This document shows, in pieces, positions 6,829 through 14,246 of a stretch of 26,811 bases of DNA. The notes below the pieces were generated by a model. It saw only the letters and a program-made list of their open reading frames with translations, was not told the DNA's origin and ran no database searches. Position numbers and translations under genes: made by a program. The stretch is taken from the NCBI GenBank assembly GCA_937911265.1, contig CALDRG010000094.1, positions 1 through 26,811 on the forward strand, in the 5' to 3' direction. Origin of the DNA: Thalassarchaeum sp002495735. GTDB lineage: Archaea > Thermoplasmatota > Poseidoniia > Poseidoniales > Thalassarchaeaceae. Each line of letters begins with the position of its first letter. The first letter of the stretch is position 1.

Positions 6829-7774
6829 GGCGAAGAGTGACCTGATAGCGATAGATGATGTCAGCGATAAGTTATCTGAGATTATAGATTGGGCAATATC
6901 ATTCAAGCACGGTGGCGACTTCAACTTTGACTTCAAACCTCTTGAGGGAATGTCTATCGGCTCAATTTACGAGAAGCCTTCGACCAGAACTAGGGTGTCC
7001 TTTGAGGTGGGAGTCAGCAGACTTGGAGGGCAGCCACTGACACTTCTTTCCAATGACATCCAACTGGGCAAGAGCGAGTCAATCGCCGACACTGCAGCGG
7101 TGCTGTCGCGCTTCCTAGATGGAATCACATACAGGTGCTTCGATCACGCCGACGTAGTAGAACTGGCCAAGCATGCAACGGTACCTGTAATCAACGCCCT
7201 CTCTGACCTACATCACCCATGCCAAGCAGCAGCCGATCTGATGACGATAGTTGAACACGGAGACAGAGTGAACGGCCACATAGCCTGGGTGGGGGATGGT
7301 AACAACGTGTTCCACGATCTGTTACTCGCTGGCGTCACACTGGGGCACGATGTGCGCTACGCAACTCCCGTGGGCTTCGAGCCTGACGAATCAGTGATGA
7401 GCAGAGCTCACGATATAGCCGCGCGGACAGGCGCGATAATTCTCGGCTCTAACGATCCTGTTGAGGCGGTCCGCGACGCTGGAGTAATCTATACAGACAT
7501 CTTCGTATCGATGGGAGAGGAGCACATTGAGGGTAAGACAGATGCTTTCGAGGGTTTTCAGATCAACGAAGAGTTGGTCGCCCATGCCGACCCCGACTAC
7601 CTGTTCATGCACTGCCTCCCTGCTCACCGTGGCGAAGAGGTGACCGACGCGATCATAGACTCCTCCAACAGTGTAGTCTTCGACCAAGCTGAGAATAGGA
7701 TGTGGGCCCAGATGTCTCTGCTAACCTACCTATGCAACAATGATGCTTGGCACGCATACAGGGAACTTGAATGA
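6815..7774 (+). CDS. argF: Ornithine carbamoyltransferase
   Basis: Makes citrulline from ornithine and carbamoyl phosphate in arginine synthesis; cytoplasmic. 319 residues, normal length. Visible signatures: the carbamoyl-phosphate loop STRTR (56-60), HPCQ (134-137), the ornithine loop VSMGEE (231-236), and HCLPAHRGEE (266-275) with the active-site cysteine. The HCLP and SMG motifs separate it from aspartate carbamoyltransferase. ATG 6815 was chosen over an in-frame TTG at 6809 because GGAG at 6802 is at good ribosome-site spacing. It overlaps the GTPase end by 14 bases. Its stop codon directly abuts the stop of the convergent UbiA gene. Confidence 0.95.
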   Translation: MNEAEAKSDLIAIDDVSDKLSEIIDWAISFKHGGDFNFDFKPLEGMSIGSIYEKPSTRTRVSFEVGVSRLGGQPLTLLSNDIQLGKSESIADTAAVLSRFLDGITYRCFDHADVVELAKHATVPVINALSDLHHPCQAAADLMTIVEHGDRVNGHIAWVGDGNNVFHDLLLAGVTLGHDVRYATPVGFEPDESVMSRAHDIAARTGAIILGSNDPVEAVRDAGVIYTDIFVSMGEEHIEGKTDAFEGFQINEELVAHADPDYLFMHCLPAHRGEEVTDAIIDSSNSVVFDQAENRMWAQMSLLTYLCNNDAWHAYRELE

Positions 7775-8680
7775 CTACGCCAGAAGCGAACTGCCAAGGA
7801 AGGCTGCGAGGGTTAAATACATCGATTTCTTGATTAATTGCTGTGCTGCATGGTCCTCAGAAGTCATAAGTTTACCCTTTACCATGAGTAGTAACATAAC
7901 TGCAGGGATCACCCCTACCAAGTGCAGTTGGGGGAAGACTCCAATGCCGAAGGGAACGAGTAGCGATATCAGTGTCAACAAGAGGAGGGCCCATGCCACC
8001 GCCCGAGCCTTCTCTGAACCGACTCGCATGGCGTATGTGTTCCTGCCGTCGTCACCCTCCATGTCCTCAATGTCCTTGACAATCTCTCTCGCTAAGCTGT
8101 ACAGCACCCCCACGGTGAACATCGCCCAAACGCGCTCATTGAACGGCTCGAATACGCCAGCGGCTCCAAACAGGATGACCATTCCCACTGAGAGGCTGAT
8201 AGCGATGTTGCCCGGAAGTCCCCTCTCCTTGAGCCGCAGACTGTATGAGCCAGATGATTCATAATTAGTCAGCAAGAAAAGCGCCCCGAGCCATATCACG
8301 AGGGCCGGATACCACCCTTCGACTCCTCCTTCCGTATCTCCAGCGATACTCATGGCACCGATGATTGAGACTAGTGAAACTGCCATCATCAAGGCTATCC
8401 CTCTCTTAGCCGATACCTTCGAAATTGCTCCTGACGGGAGTGGTCTGCTGGGACGATTGACTAGATCGATTTCAAGATCAAGGTAGTCGTTAAGAGCGTT
8501 CCAAGAACACATAAACGACCAGACTGAGATGGCCTGTAATGCCGTAATCCATGCGAGTTGACCCTCGGGCAGACCTCCGAGTGCGAGCATGGAGCCGAGG
8601 AATACACCGAGAAAACCTGTGGTCGAATTTCCAGCCCTGAAAAGGACCCACCACGAACCCATCGCACCGCTACTGCTCAC
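7775..8680 (-). CDS. UbiA-family prenyltransferase, likely digeranylgeranylglyceryl phosphate synthase
   Basis: Polytopic membrane enzyme with about eight hydrophobic helices over 301 residues. The first Asp-rich motif is NDYLDLEID (64-72), followed by NRPSRPLPSG. The second is KDIEDMEGDDGRNT (202-215). These bind the prenyl diphosphate through magnesium. In archaea this family most often adds the second geranylgeranyl chain to geranylgeranylglyceryl phosphate in ether-lipid synthesis, and the length and motif spacing fit. A quinone or other prenyltransferase cannot be excluded. The start is GTG 8680, with ATG 8662 as alternative. It is the third gene of a minus-strand unit, 41 bases after the small wHTH-like gene, and has no spacing to the argF stop. 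Confidence 0.88.
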   Translation of the reverse strand: MSSSGAMGSWWVLFRAGNSTTGFLGVFLGSMLALGGLPEGQLAWITALQAISVWSFMCSWNALNDYLDLEIDLVNRPSRPLPSGAISKVSAKRGIALMMAVSLVSIIGAMSIAGDTEGGVEGWYPALVIWLGALFLLTNYESSGSYSLRLKERGLPGNIAISLSVGMVILFGAAGVFEPFNERVWAMFTVGVLYSLAREIVKDIEDMEGDDGRNTYAMRVGSEKARAVAWALLLLTLISLLVPFGIGVFPQLHLVGVIPAVMLLLMVKGKLMTSEDHAAQQLIKKSMYLTLAAFLGSSLLA

Positions 8681-8721
8681 GGCCTGACTCAGGGCCCCTC
8701 TGCCTTGATTGCTTCCCTCGG

Positions 8722-8976
8722 TCAGGAAGTGGCTTGTACGGCTTGTCGTGCGAGGCCCCAGATACAGACGGTGTACGTACTCCCTCTGAACAGCCCACGC
8801 ACATGCCCGACCTTGGAGAATCGGATGTCCTTGGCCATGATGTTACCGACCTGATTCATGGTGGCACCCCAGCGGAACCTGCCGTTGAGGTGGTCGAATA
8901 TCTCGACGGTGTTCGCGGTGTCATTCTCCTCAAGGTAAATCCGCACCTCTTCTCGAAGTCGTTGTGTCCTAGACAT
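8722..8976 (-). CDS. Small winged-helix-like protein (84 aa)
   Basis: Begins ATG 8976 in a TGATG overlap with the stop of the preceding gene, the usual sign of translational coupling. The product opens with a basic helix (MSRTQRLREEVRIYLEE). NTVEIFDHLNGRFRWGATMNQVGNIMAKD follows, which reads like a helix-turn-helix with a recognition helix. Then comes a basic turn and beta strand (GLFRGSTYTVCIWGL), as in a wing. This suggests a small DNA- or RNA-binding protein. No named family is recognised. The UbiA gene begins 41 bases downstream, so the unit is probably shared, but a functional link to lipid synthesis is not shown. Confidence 0.65.
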   Translation of the reverse strand: MSRTQRLREEVRIYLEENDTANTVEIFDHLNGRFRWGATMNQVGNIMAKDIRFSKVGHVRGLFRGSTYTVCIWGLARQAVQATS

Positions 8977-9251
8977 CAGGCCACCACCGTAGGAGTGGCC
9001 TGACTTGCGCGTAGCCTGTCGTGCAGGCCCTGCCAGCTGGAGGGACTCACATTGATCTGCGCGACTAGGTGTGGCATAGGCCCCCAGGAGTCGTGGTCAG
9101 AGACCACTCCGGTTGCGCTGACAAGTGTCGAGTCTGATGACCCGAGTGCGGCTGCGTTCGTTCTTCGCAGGGTTGCTAGTGAGACTACCCTGCATGGCTC
9201 TGGACGCTTCCTGTAGAGGAGCGTCGATGTGTCGTCTTGTTGTCCGTTCAT
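8976..9251 (-). CDS. Unrecognised 91-aa protein, coupled to the wHTH-like gene
   Basis: ATG 9251 lies about 25 bases from a TTGATATG element (9280-9271), the distance expected for a leaderless archaeal mRNA. The stop codon (8978-8976) overlaps the ATG of the next gene as TGATG. The protein is rich in Ser, Thr and Arg, with a hydrophobic middle segment (TLVSATGVVSDHDSWG) and no membrane helix or signal peptide. I do not recognise a family. Reality of the gene rests on the coupling and on the promoter spacing rather than on homology. Loss of either in relatives would argue against it. Confidence 0.5.
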   Translation of the reverse strand: MNGQQDDTSTLLYRKRPEPCRVVSLATLRRTNAAALGSSDSTLVSATGVVSDHDSWGPMPHLVAQINVSPSSWQGLHDRLRASQATPTVVA

Positions 9252-9270
9252 GGAGGTATGTCATGGCTTC

Positions 9271-9280
9271 CACATATCAA
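9271..9280 (-). promoter_or_regulatory. TATA-like box of the 9251-7775 unit
   Basis: Minus-strand TTGATATGTG centred about 25 bases before ATG 9251. This spacing would place the transcript start at or next to the start codon (leaderless). Confidence 0.45.
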
Positions 9281-9349
9281 GCGAGGCAATAGTCCCGAAG
9301 AGTGAAAGTGAAAGTGAAGGAAATCGTAAATCAGGCTCTCAACCCATTG

Positions 9350-9359
9350 TTTTCTTAAG
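9350..9359 (+). promoter_or_regulatory. Probable promoter of tRNA-Glu
   Basis: An AT-rich TTTTCTTAAG is centred about 30 bases before the first tRNA base, at box-A distance. A related CTTAAATGG lies at 9483-9491 ahead of guaC. Confidence 0.4.
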
Positions 9360-9384
9360 CGAACGGCCAGTCGCTGGGAACCGC

Positions 9385-9462
9385 GCTCGTGTGGTGTAGT
9401 TCGGTCCATCATGATGGACTCTCGATCCGTCGACCCGGGTTCAAATCCCGGCACGAGCACCA
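9385..9462 (+). tRNA. tRNA-Glu (anticodon CUC), CCA encoded
   Basis: A full cloverleaf folds: acceptor GCTCGTG (9385-9391) pairs perfectly with CACGAGC (9452-9458). The anticodon stem ATGGA/TCCGT flanks loop CTCTCGA with CTC at the anticodon position. The T arm is CCGGG TTCAAAT CCCGG. The D stem is GTGT/TCAT with one mismatch. The discriminator base is A (9459), and CCA follows in the genome (9460-9462). Anticodon CUC reads the glutamate codon GAG. No intron is present. Confidence 0.93.
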
Positions 9463-9482
9463 CTTTAGTGACTCATAACGGT

Positions 9483-9491
9483 CTTAAATGG
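9483..9491 (+). promoter_or_regulatory. Probable promoter of guaC
   Basis: CTTAAATGG is centred about 30 bases before ATG 9518, giving a near-leaderless transcript. It lies only about 20 bases after the tRNA. This spacing favours ATG 9518 over the in-frame ATG at 9488, which falls inside the element. Confidence 0.4.
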
Positions 9492-9517
9492 ACCTTCGTT
9501 GGCGTAGTAAGGTCTCG

Positions 9518-10570
9518 ATGCGCGTAGAGCACGATGTGAAGTTGACCTTTGACGATGTTCTGATTCGACCTAAGCGCAGTACACTGGTTTCGAGATCGGA
9601 TGTCAACCTGTCGAGGGACTTTGAGTTCTGTCATTCTAAAGGAACCTGGAGTGGTGTGCCCATAGTAGCTGCCAACATGGATACCACTGGCCTGTTCTCC
9701 ATTGCGAAGGTGCTGCAGGGCCACAGCATGATAACCTGCATACAAAAATTCTACTCGACTAAAGAGTGTGCGCGAGCTTGGGATGACGGAGTCAATCCAA
9801 GCTTCGTCGCAGTAACATGCGGCTCGACCGAGGAGAGTTTTCAGTTGCTACAGCGCAAGTTGGCAACCAACGACGGAATCAGGATGATCTGCATAGACGT
9901 CGCCAATGGATATCGGGAGGTCTTCCTCGATTTCGTACGACGTGTGAGGGGAGAGTTTCCTGACAAGATAGTCATCGCAGGCAATGTCGCTACTCGGGAG
10001 ATGACGGAGGCGCTGATACTGGCGGGGGCGGACATAGTGAAGGTCGGCATAGGGCCGGGTTCGGTGTGCACCACCCGTAAGGTGGCAGGTGTTGGCTATC
10101 CGCAATTGTCAGCCATCGCTGAGTGCGCCGATGCAGCTCACGGACTACTCGGTCATGTGATGGCCGACGGAGGTTGTTCGTCGCCGGGAGATGTGTCCAA
10201 GGCTTTCGCAGCAGGAGCGGACTTTGTTATGCTAGGGGGCATGTTCGCCGGCCACGACGAGTCGGGCGGGGAACTGATTGAGAATGGCGACGGGAAGATG
10301 TACAAGTCGTTCTACGGCATGTCCTCGACCAAGGCGATGGAGTCGCACTATGGAGAGGTGGCCAAGCACCGGGCTCCGGAGGGCAAAGAGGTCAGGGTGC
10401 CTTACAGAGGGACACTGGAAACGACTGTGCAATCAGTTCTCGGAGGAGTTCGTTCGGCCTGCTCTTATGTTGGAGCTAGGCGCATCAAGGATCTACCGAA
10501 GTGCGCCACCTTCATCCGAGTCACCCAGACCACCAATGAAGTCTACCAGCGATTCGATGTCCAAGAATAG
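9518..10570 (+). CDS. guaC: GMP reductase
   Basis: Reduces GMP to IMP with NADPH, returning guanine nucleotides to the purine pool. 350 residues, as in the E. coli/human type. It has no CBS domains, unlike most IMP dehydrogenases. Start ATG 9518 gives MRVEHDVKLTFDDVLIRPKR, which lines up with the start of E. coli GuaC. The active-site loop GIGPGSVCTTRKVAGVGYPQ carries the catalytic Cys at 184, and DGGCSSPGD and GGMFAGHDESGG are also present. The flap FYGMSSTKAMESHYG leads into YRGTLETTVQSVLGGVRS, a GuaC rather than GuaB signature. The type is bacterial/eukaryotic, so horizontal acquisition is plausible. It ends TAG-TAA, facing archease across a hairpin. Confidence 0.94.
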   Translation: MRVEHDVKLTFDDVLIRPKRSTLVSRSDVNLSRDFEFCHSKGTWSGVPIVAANMDTTGLFSIAKVLQGHSMITCIQKFYSTKECARAWDDGVNPSFVAVTCGSTEESFQLLQRKLATNDGIRMICIDVANGYREVFLDFVRRVRGEFPDKIVIAGNVATREMTEALILAGADIVKVGIGPGSVCTTRKVAGVGYPQLSAIAECADAAHGLLGHVMADGGCSSPGDVSKAFAAGADFVMLGGMFAGHDESGGELIENGDGKMYKSFYGMSSTKAMESHYGEVAKHRAPEGKEVRVPYRGTLETTVQSVLGGVRSACSYVGARRIKDLPKCATFIRVTQTTNEVYQRFDVQE

Positions 10571-10577
10571 TAAATGA

Positions 10578-10595
10578 CTAGTGCTGAGGCACTAG
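10578..10595. terminator. Hairpin between convergent guaC and archease genes
   Basis: CTAGTGC (10578-10584), loop TGAG, then GCACTAG (10589-10595): a perfect 7-bp stem in the 26-base gap between two convergent stop codons. A symmetrical hairpin here could end both transcripts or protect their 3' ends. There is no long T-run on either side, so terminator is an inference from position. Confidence 0.5.
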
Positions 10596-10596
10596 G

Positions 10597-11073
10597 TTAG
10601 ATGTCGAAAACCACTTGGGCCATCCACCCGGGGCCCTCAAAAGATGGGATGTCGGAATCGACGCCGGGGATTACCTCACCTTCAGCGACCTCTATCAGGG
10701 CCAGTTCGTGCAGTGTGATTGCCTTGACCTCGACCTCGCGCTCGATCATGTCTGCGTCGGCCCAGGACACCTGTGCGACTATCCTTCCGTCCGCTACGAC
10801 GAGTTCGGACTCGCACAGCCACTGACCCTCCGCAGAACCGCGATAGAGAACTTCCTCGAGCCATCGAACCAAACCGCGTTCTAGGTCACCGCCAGAGAAT
10901 TCGACTGTCCACTCATCGTCCGTCTTCGGCAGGGATGCTGCTGAGTCAGTTCCTTTCGGTGACAGCTGGATGGATTGCAAGCCAATCGCGGCTTCGGACA
11001 TAGCGCCCGGGGCGTCAGCACAAAACGCTCTCAGGCCGATGTCCGCGGTCGTGGGCATTATCCACCAAGACAT
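10597..11073 (-). CDS. Archease (RtcB ligase activator)
   Basis: Archease promotes multiple turnover of the RNA ligase RtcB by helping guanylylation, in tRNA splicing. 158 residues. Recognised from TADIGLRAF near the N-terminus, GGDLERGLVRWLEEVLY (about 60-77), VEVKAITLHELALIEV (about 113-128) and the terminal VVFDI, all family hallmarks. The family usually has His in the HTADIG motif; here it reads PTTADIG, with Thr. The Asp (residue 11) thought to hold metal is kept. ATG 11073 has GGAG at good spacing. It follows the calcium-repeat gene by 47 bases. Its partner rtcB is in this window about 8.5 kb away on the other strand. Confidence 0.9.
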   Translation of the reverse strand: MSWWIMPTTADIGLRAFCADAPGAMSEAAIGLQSIQLSPKGTDSAASLPKTDDEWTVEFSGGDLERGLVRWLEEVLYRGSAEGQWLCESELVVADGRIVAQVSWADADMIEREVEVKAITLHELALIEVAEGEVIPGVDSDIPSFEGPGWMAQVVFDI

Positions 11074-11120
11074 GTCATCTCCATACCGGCGAGAGGTGTG
11101 TCGCGCAAGAAATGAGAGGG

Positions 11121-14100
11121 TCAGTCGAACTCGCTGCAGAGTTCGCCCTGGCCGGGGAAACTGATGGCAGACTTAGGATTGGTGTTCCACTTGTTCTCAC
11201 ACTTGTTCAGGTGGCCATCGCCATCGGAGTCAATGTTGGCATCGGCCGGATCGAAGGGGTCGAACCCGAAGTAGTACTCCCAACCAGCCCACATGCCGTC
11301 GCCGTCCTGATCCTGGTGATACACCTCCGAACCGTCGAACCACTGATCTCCGTCAGTATCGGGATTAACGGGATTAGTGCCGTTCTGGTACTCTTCGAAG
11401 TTGGTGAAGTTCTCCAAGTCGTCGTAAAAGTCGTTACCGGCTTCCGAGGTCGGATCTATGTGGCACTCAGAGTACTGAGGGTCATTCCAGCCCGGGCAGT
11501 ATCTGTTCAGCAGATGGGTTCGATTCAGCCCGTCGCCGTCGAAGTCCTCCTGCCCATCATTGATGCCATCGACATCGGAGTCATCCATTTTGGGGTCCAT
11601 CGGACCGCGTGCACCAACAGCGCTGAGGGTGTTATTATCAACCAACCCAAGACTTAGTGCAAGTTCGGAATAATGGACCTCCCAGCCATCGGGAAGCCTG
11701 TCTCCATCAGTGTCGTCATCCACTGGATTGGTGTCCCAGCGGTCGGGTGCCTCGAGGGTGTTCATCAGAGTGTCGTTATCAATGTCGAAGGCCGAGTCCG
11801 GCAGTGATCCCCAAGCGGGATTGATGGCCCATCTGCCGCTGGCAGGAATTGTGAAACCTGAGAGATTCATCTCGTGCAGGAAATACTTGGGATCCATCTG
11901 GCCATCGCCGTCCCTATCTCCGGAGGTAGAGAAACCGCCGAGATAGCTGCTCCATACCCAACCGCCCGGACCTAATCCGCACTCAATCATCGATTCGCAA
12001 CCCGGCGGCAGCCAGTTTGTCACCGAAATCCACAGACTGTGACTCTTAGTGTTGTGCTGCACCGAGAAGACCTGCATCTCCCAACCATCAGGTTGGCCAT
12101 CGCCATCGGTGTCGTTGTTGAGTGGGTTCGTCGCGCCCTGCCAGGGGCGTGGGATGTTCAGGACCTCGTTGCCATCGAACAATCCGTCGTCGTCACTGTC
12201 GGGGTTGTTGGCATGGGTGATGTACTGGTCTAGGCCGTCGATGACCTCTTCCCCATCGGCCAGGCCATCGAGGTCGGTATCGTGAGAAGACGCGTTGGTG
12301 TAGTATTTCGAGCCATTCCAAGTGAAGCCATCTATCGCCTCGGTAAAGTCCTCAAGTCCGTCGCTGTCGGTATCCTTGTCAGTCGCATTGGTAAAGAAAT
12401 CGTAGTACTCGGCTGCGTCTGACAGTCCGTCCCTGTCGGTGTCGTAGGCTCCCGGGTCACTGCGCACGTGGACGTCCTTGACACCCTGATCGACTATTCG
12501 GATGGTCCAACCGATGACTTCGATGCCGTCGATGAGTCCATCGTCGTCGGTGTCAGCGTCTAACGGGTCGGTGGAGCGGCCGTCGACGAAGCCGTCGCCG
12601 TCACGATCCCTCGCATTGTACTCGTCGAGGTTAGTGAAGCGCTCATTCTCTTCAACGACCATGGCAAGGTCCTGTATGCGACTAGTAACTTCTTGACCTA
12701 TCTCGACGTTAATCGCGTATATCCAACCCGCTGTCAGGGTCTTGATGGGGATGTTGATGTACTGACTGGACTGGACTATCCTGACCCAAAGAACGGTGCT
12801 GTTGACCTGAACGTAGTCGCCCACCTCGACCGAGATGGCGTGCACAGTGGTGATACCGACCAGATCAGAGTACCGGACCCCTCCGTCACCGTCGGCATCA
12901 TAGCCGTCGAAATCAGGGTCCTCATCAGCGTTGCTGCCATCATTGGGGTGGATGCCGCTCATGTGCTCCCAACCGTCGGGCATGCCGTCGTTGTCAGTAT
13001 CTGCGTCGAGTGGACTGGTGAAGTTCTCGGGCCCCCACGTATAGGCGACCTCGTACTCCTCAACATTGTTCAGACCGTCCTCGTCTATGTCGCCATAGGC
13101 ATCGGTGGCGTTGGCTGGATTGAGGAATCGGTTACCCTCAAAATCCAACGCGTAGCAGTACTCGAAGCCATCTGGCATGCCGTCACCATCGGTGTCCCAG
13201 TCGCCCGGCCCATTGAGGCGCCCGTCGTTGTCCATGTCCTCCTCAAACCAGGTCCTGTCGCCGTGGCCGCTCATGTGCTCTGAGTAAGGTGATTGGAGAG
13301 TTAGGGTGCCGAACACCGGCACTCCGCAGTGCACTCCGAGTTGAATCTGCCCGAAGGCAATCTCATAGCGGTCGGCAATCAGGTCACCGTCGCTGTCCTC
13401 CTCGAGTGGGTTCGTGTCATATCTCTCTTCGACATAGTTCCTCAAACTGTCGGGTTCAGGCTGCTCCAAGTCGAGTAATGCGTCACAGGAGTGACCGAAC
13501 TGGCTCCCCATATCGTCCCACTCACTGGATCCGATGTCATTCTCTATCTGCCCCTTGACCTCAGGAGTAAGCAAGTAGCAGTTCCAGTTCCCATCGAGGG
13601 GATCCAAGAGGGTGATTTCGCCGGACGGAGTCTCGACAACGAAGGTGTACTCAGACTCCCACCGGTCGTTCAAGCCATCCCCATCGGTGTCTCTGAGATT
13701 AGGATTGGTACCCAACTCCATCTCTTGAGTATTCGTCAGGCCGTCTCTATCGGGGTCGCCGAACGGACCGTTGTCAGGATTAGGGAAGGTCTCGTTCTGC
13801 TCTCCTGTCTCTTCTTCGTTGTCGGTAGGAGTGAATGAAATATCACTGGTAGCTGGCTCGCCGTTGTCAAGTGGGTCTAGGCCATTGGAAATTTCCCATC
13901 CGTCCTCGAGTCCGTCACCATCGGTGTCAGCGTTCCTCCAGTCGGTCCCATACAGGGTCTGCTCCATCCTGTCAGGCAGCCCGTCGCCATCGAAGTCCTC
14001 TCCTCCAATGTGGAATTCATCGTTGGCCTCAATGTCTCCGCCGGCCGCCTCAAAGCCTCCTGACTCAGTGGTCGAAAGACCGGCATCGATGATTGTGTAG

Positions 14101-14165
14101 AATCCCGCTAGGCATAGAGTCGCGGTGATTGCGAGAACAGCGTACTGGTTGTGATTCAGGGCCAT
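11121..14165 (-). CDS. Large exported calcium-repeat protein (thrombospondin type 3-like)
   Basis: 1014 residues from ATG 14165 (GTG 14174 in frame). An N-terminal hydrophobic segment (about 7-28, YAVLAITATLCLAGFY) serves as signal peptide or membrane anchor. The rest is acidic and carries about 25 repeats of the type DxDxDGLxD, such as FDGDGLPD, TDGDGLED and TDNDGMPD. Many are followed by GWE and a TNP or DPL turn. This spacing is that of thrombospondin type 3 or dockerin-like calcium loops. The protein is expected to fold only with calcium outside the cell, which suits seawater. There is no C-terminal membrane helix and no visible enzyme domain, though a region without repeats around residues 430-520 could hold one. 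It has its own promoter at 14222-14211. Confidence 0.88.
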   Translation of the reverse strand: MALNHNQYAVLAITATLCLAGFYTIIDAGLSTTESGGFEAAGGDIEANDEFHIGGEDFDGDGLPDRMEQTLYGTDWRNADTDGDGLEDGWEISNGLDPLDNGEPATSDISFTPTDNEEETGEQNETFPNPDNGPFGDPDRDGLTNTQEMELGTNPNLRDTDGDGLNDRWESEYTFVVETPSGEITLLDPLDGNWNCYLLTPEVKGQIENDIGSSEWDDMGSQFGHSCDALLDLEQPEPDSLRNYVEERYDTNPLEEDSDGDLIADRYEIAFGQIQLGVHCGVPVFGTLTLQSPYSEHMSGHGDRTWFEEDMDNDGRLNGPGDWDTDGDGMPDGFEYCYALDFEGNRFLNPANATDAYGDIDEDGLNNVEEYEVAYTWGPENFTSPLDADTDNDGMPDGWEHMSGIHPNDGSNADEDPDFDGYDADGDGGVRYSDLVGITTVHAISVEVGDYVQVNSTVLWVRIVQSSQYINIPIKTLTAGWIYAINVEIGQEVTSRIQDLAMVVEENERFTNLDEYNARDRDGDGFVDGRSTDPLDADTDDDGLIDGIEVIGWTIRIVDQGVKDVHVRSDPGAYDTDRDGLSDAAEYYDFFTNATDKDTDSDGLEDFTEAIDGFTWNGSKYYTNASSHDTDLDGLADGEEVIDGLDQYITHANNPDSDDDGLFDGNEVLNIPRPWQGATNPLNNDTDGDGQPDGWEMQVFSVQHNTKSHSLWISVTNWLPPGCESMIECGLGPGGWVWSSYLGGFSTSGDRDGDGQMDPKYFLHEMNLSGFTIPASGRWAINPAWGSLPDSAFDIDNDTLMNTLEAPDRWDTNPVDDDTDGDRLPDGWEVHYSELALSLGLVDNNTLSAVGARGPMDPKMDDSDVDGINDGQEDFDGDGLNRTHLLNRYCPGWNDPQYSECHIDPTSEAGNDFYDDLENFTNFEEYQNGTNPVNPDTDGDQWFDGSEVYHQDQDGDGMWAGWEYYFGFDPFDPADANIDSDGDGHLNKCENKWNTNPKSAISFPGQGELCSEFD

Positions 14166-14210
14166 GGAGTACACCCGGCCCCAAGGGGGCCGTCAGATTG
14201 AAATTGGGCA

Positions 14211-14222
14211 CCGATATAATGT
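14211..14222 (-). promoter_or_regulatory. TATA box of the calcium-repeat gene
   Basis: Minus-strand ACATTATATCGG is centred about 50 bases before ATG 14165, in the 72-81 base gap after the preceding gene. This suggests a start site near 14188 and independent transcription of the calcium-repeat protein and archease. Confidence 0.6.
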
Positions 14223-14246
14223 TTCACAGCCACTGCGCAATCGGAG

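Larger units (their letters stand above)
9252..9384. other. Divergent intergenic region with short repeats and promoters
   Basis: This separates the small minus-strand gene from tRNA-Glu. It contains the minus-strand TATA-like element (9280-9271), three near-perfect tandem GTGAAA units (9302-9319), and TTTTCTTAAG (9350-9359) about 26-30 bases before the tRNA, probably its promoter. No further coding frame is convincing. Confidence 0.4.

Noticed and set aside
9248..9463. Minus-strand 71-codon frame over the tRNA
   Set aside because: Runs through the tRNA-Glu gene and its promoter; chance frame.
11112..13838. Several plus-strand frames rich in Val, Ile and Gly opposite the calcium-repeat gene
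   Set aside because: Periodic Asp-Gly codons on the minus strand produce open frames on the other strand; none has recognisable domains.
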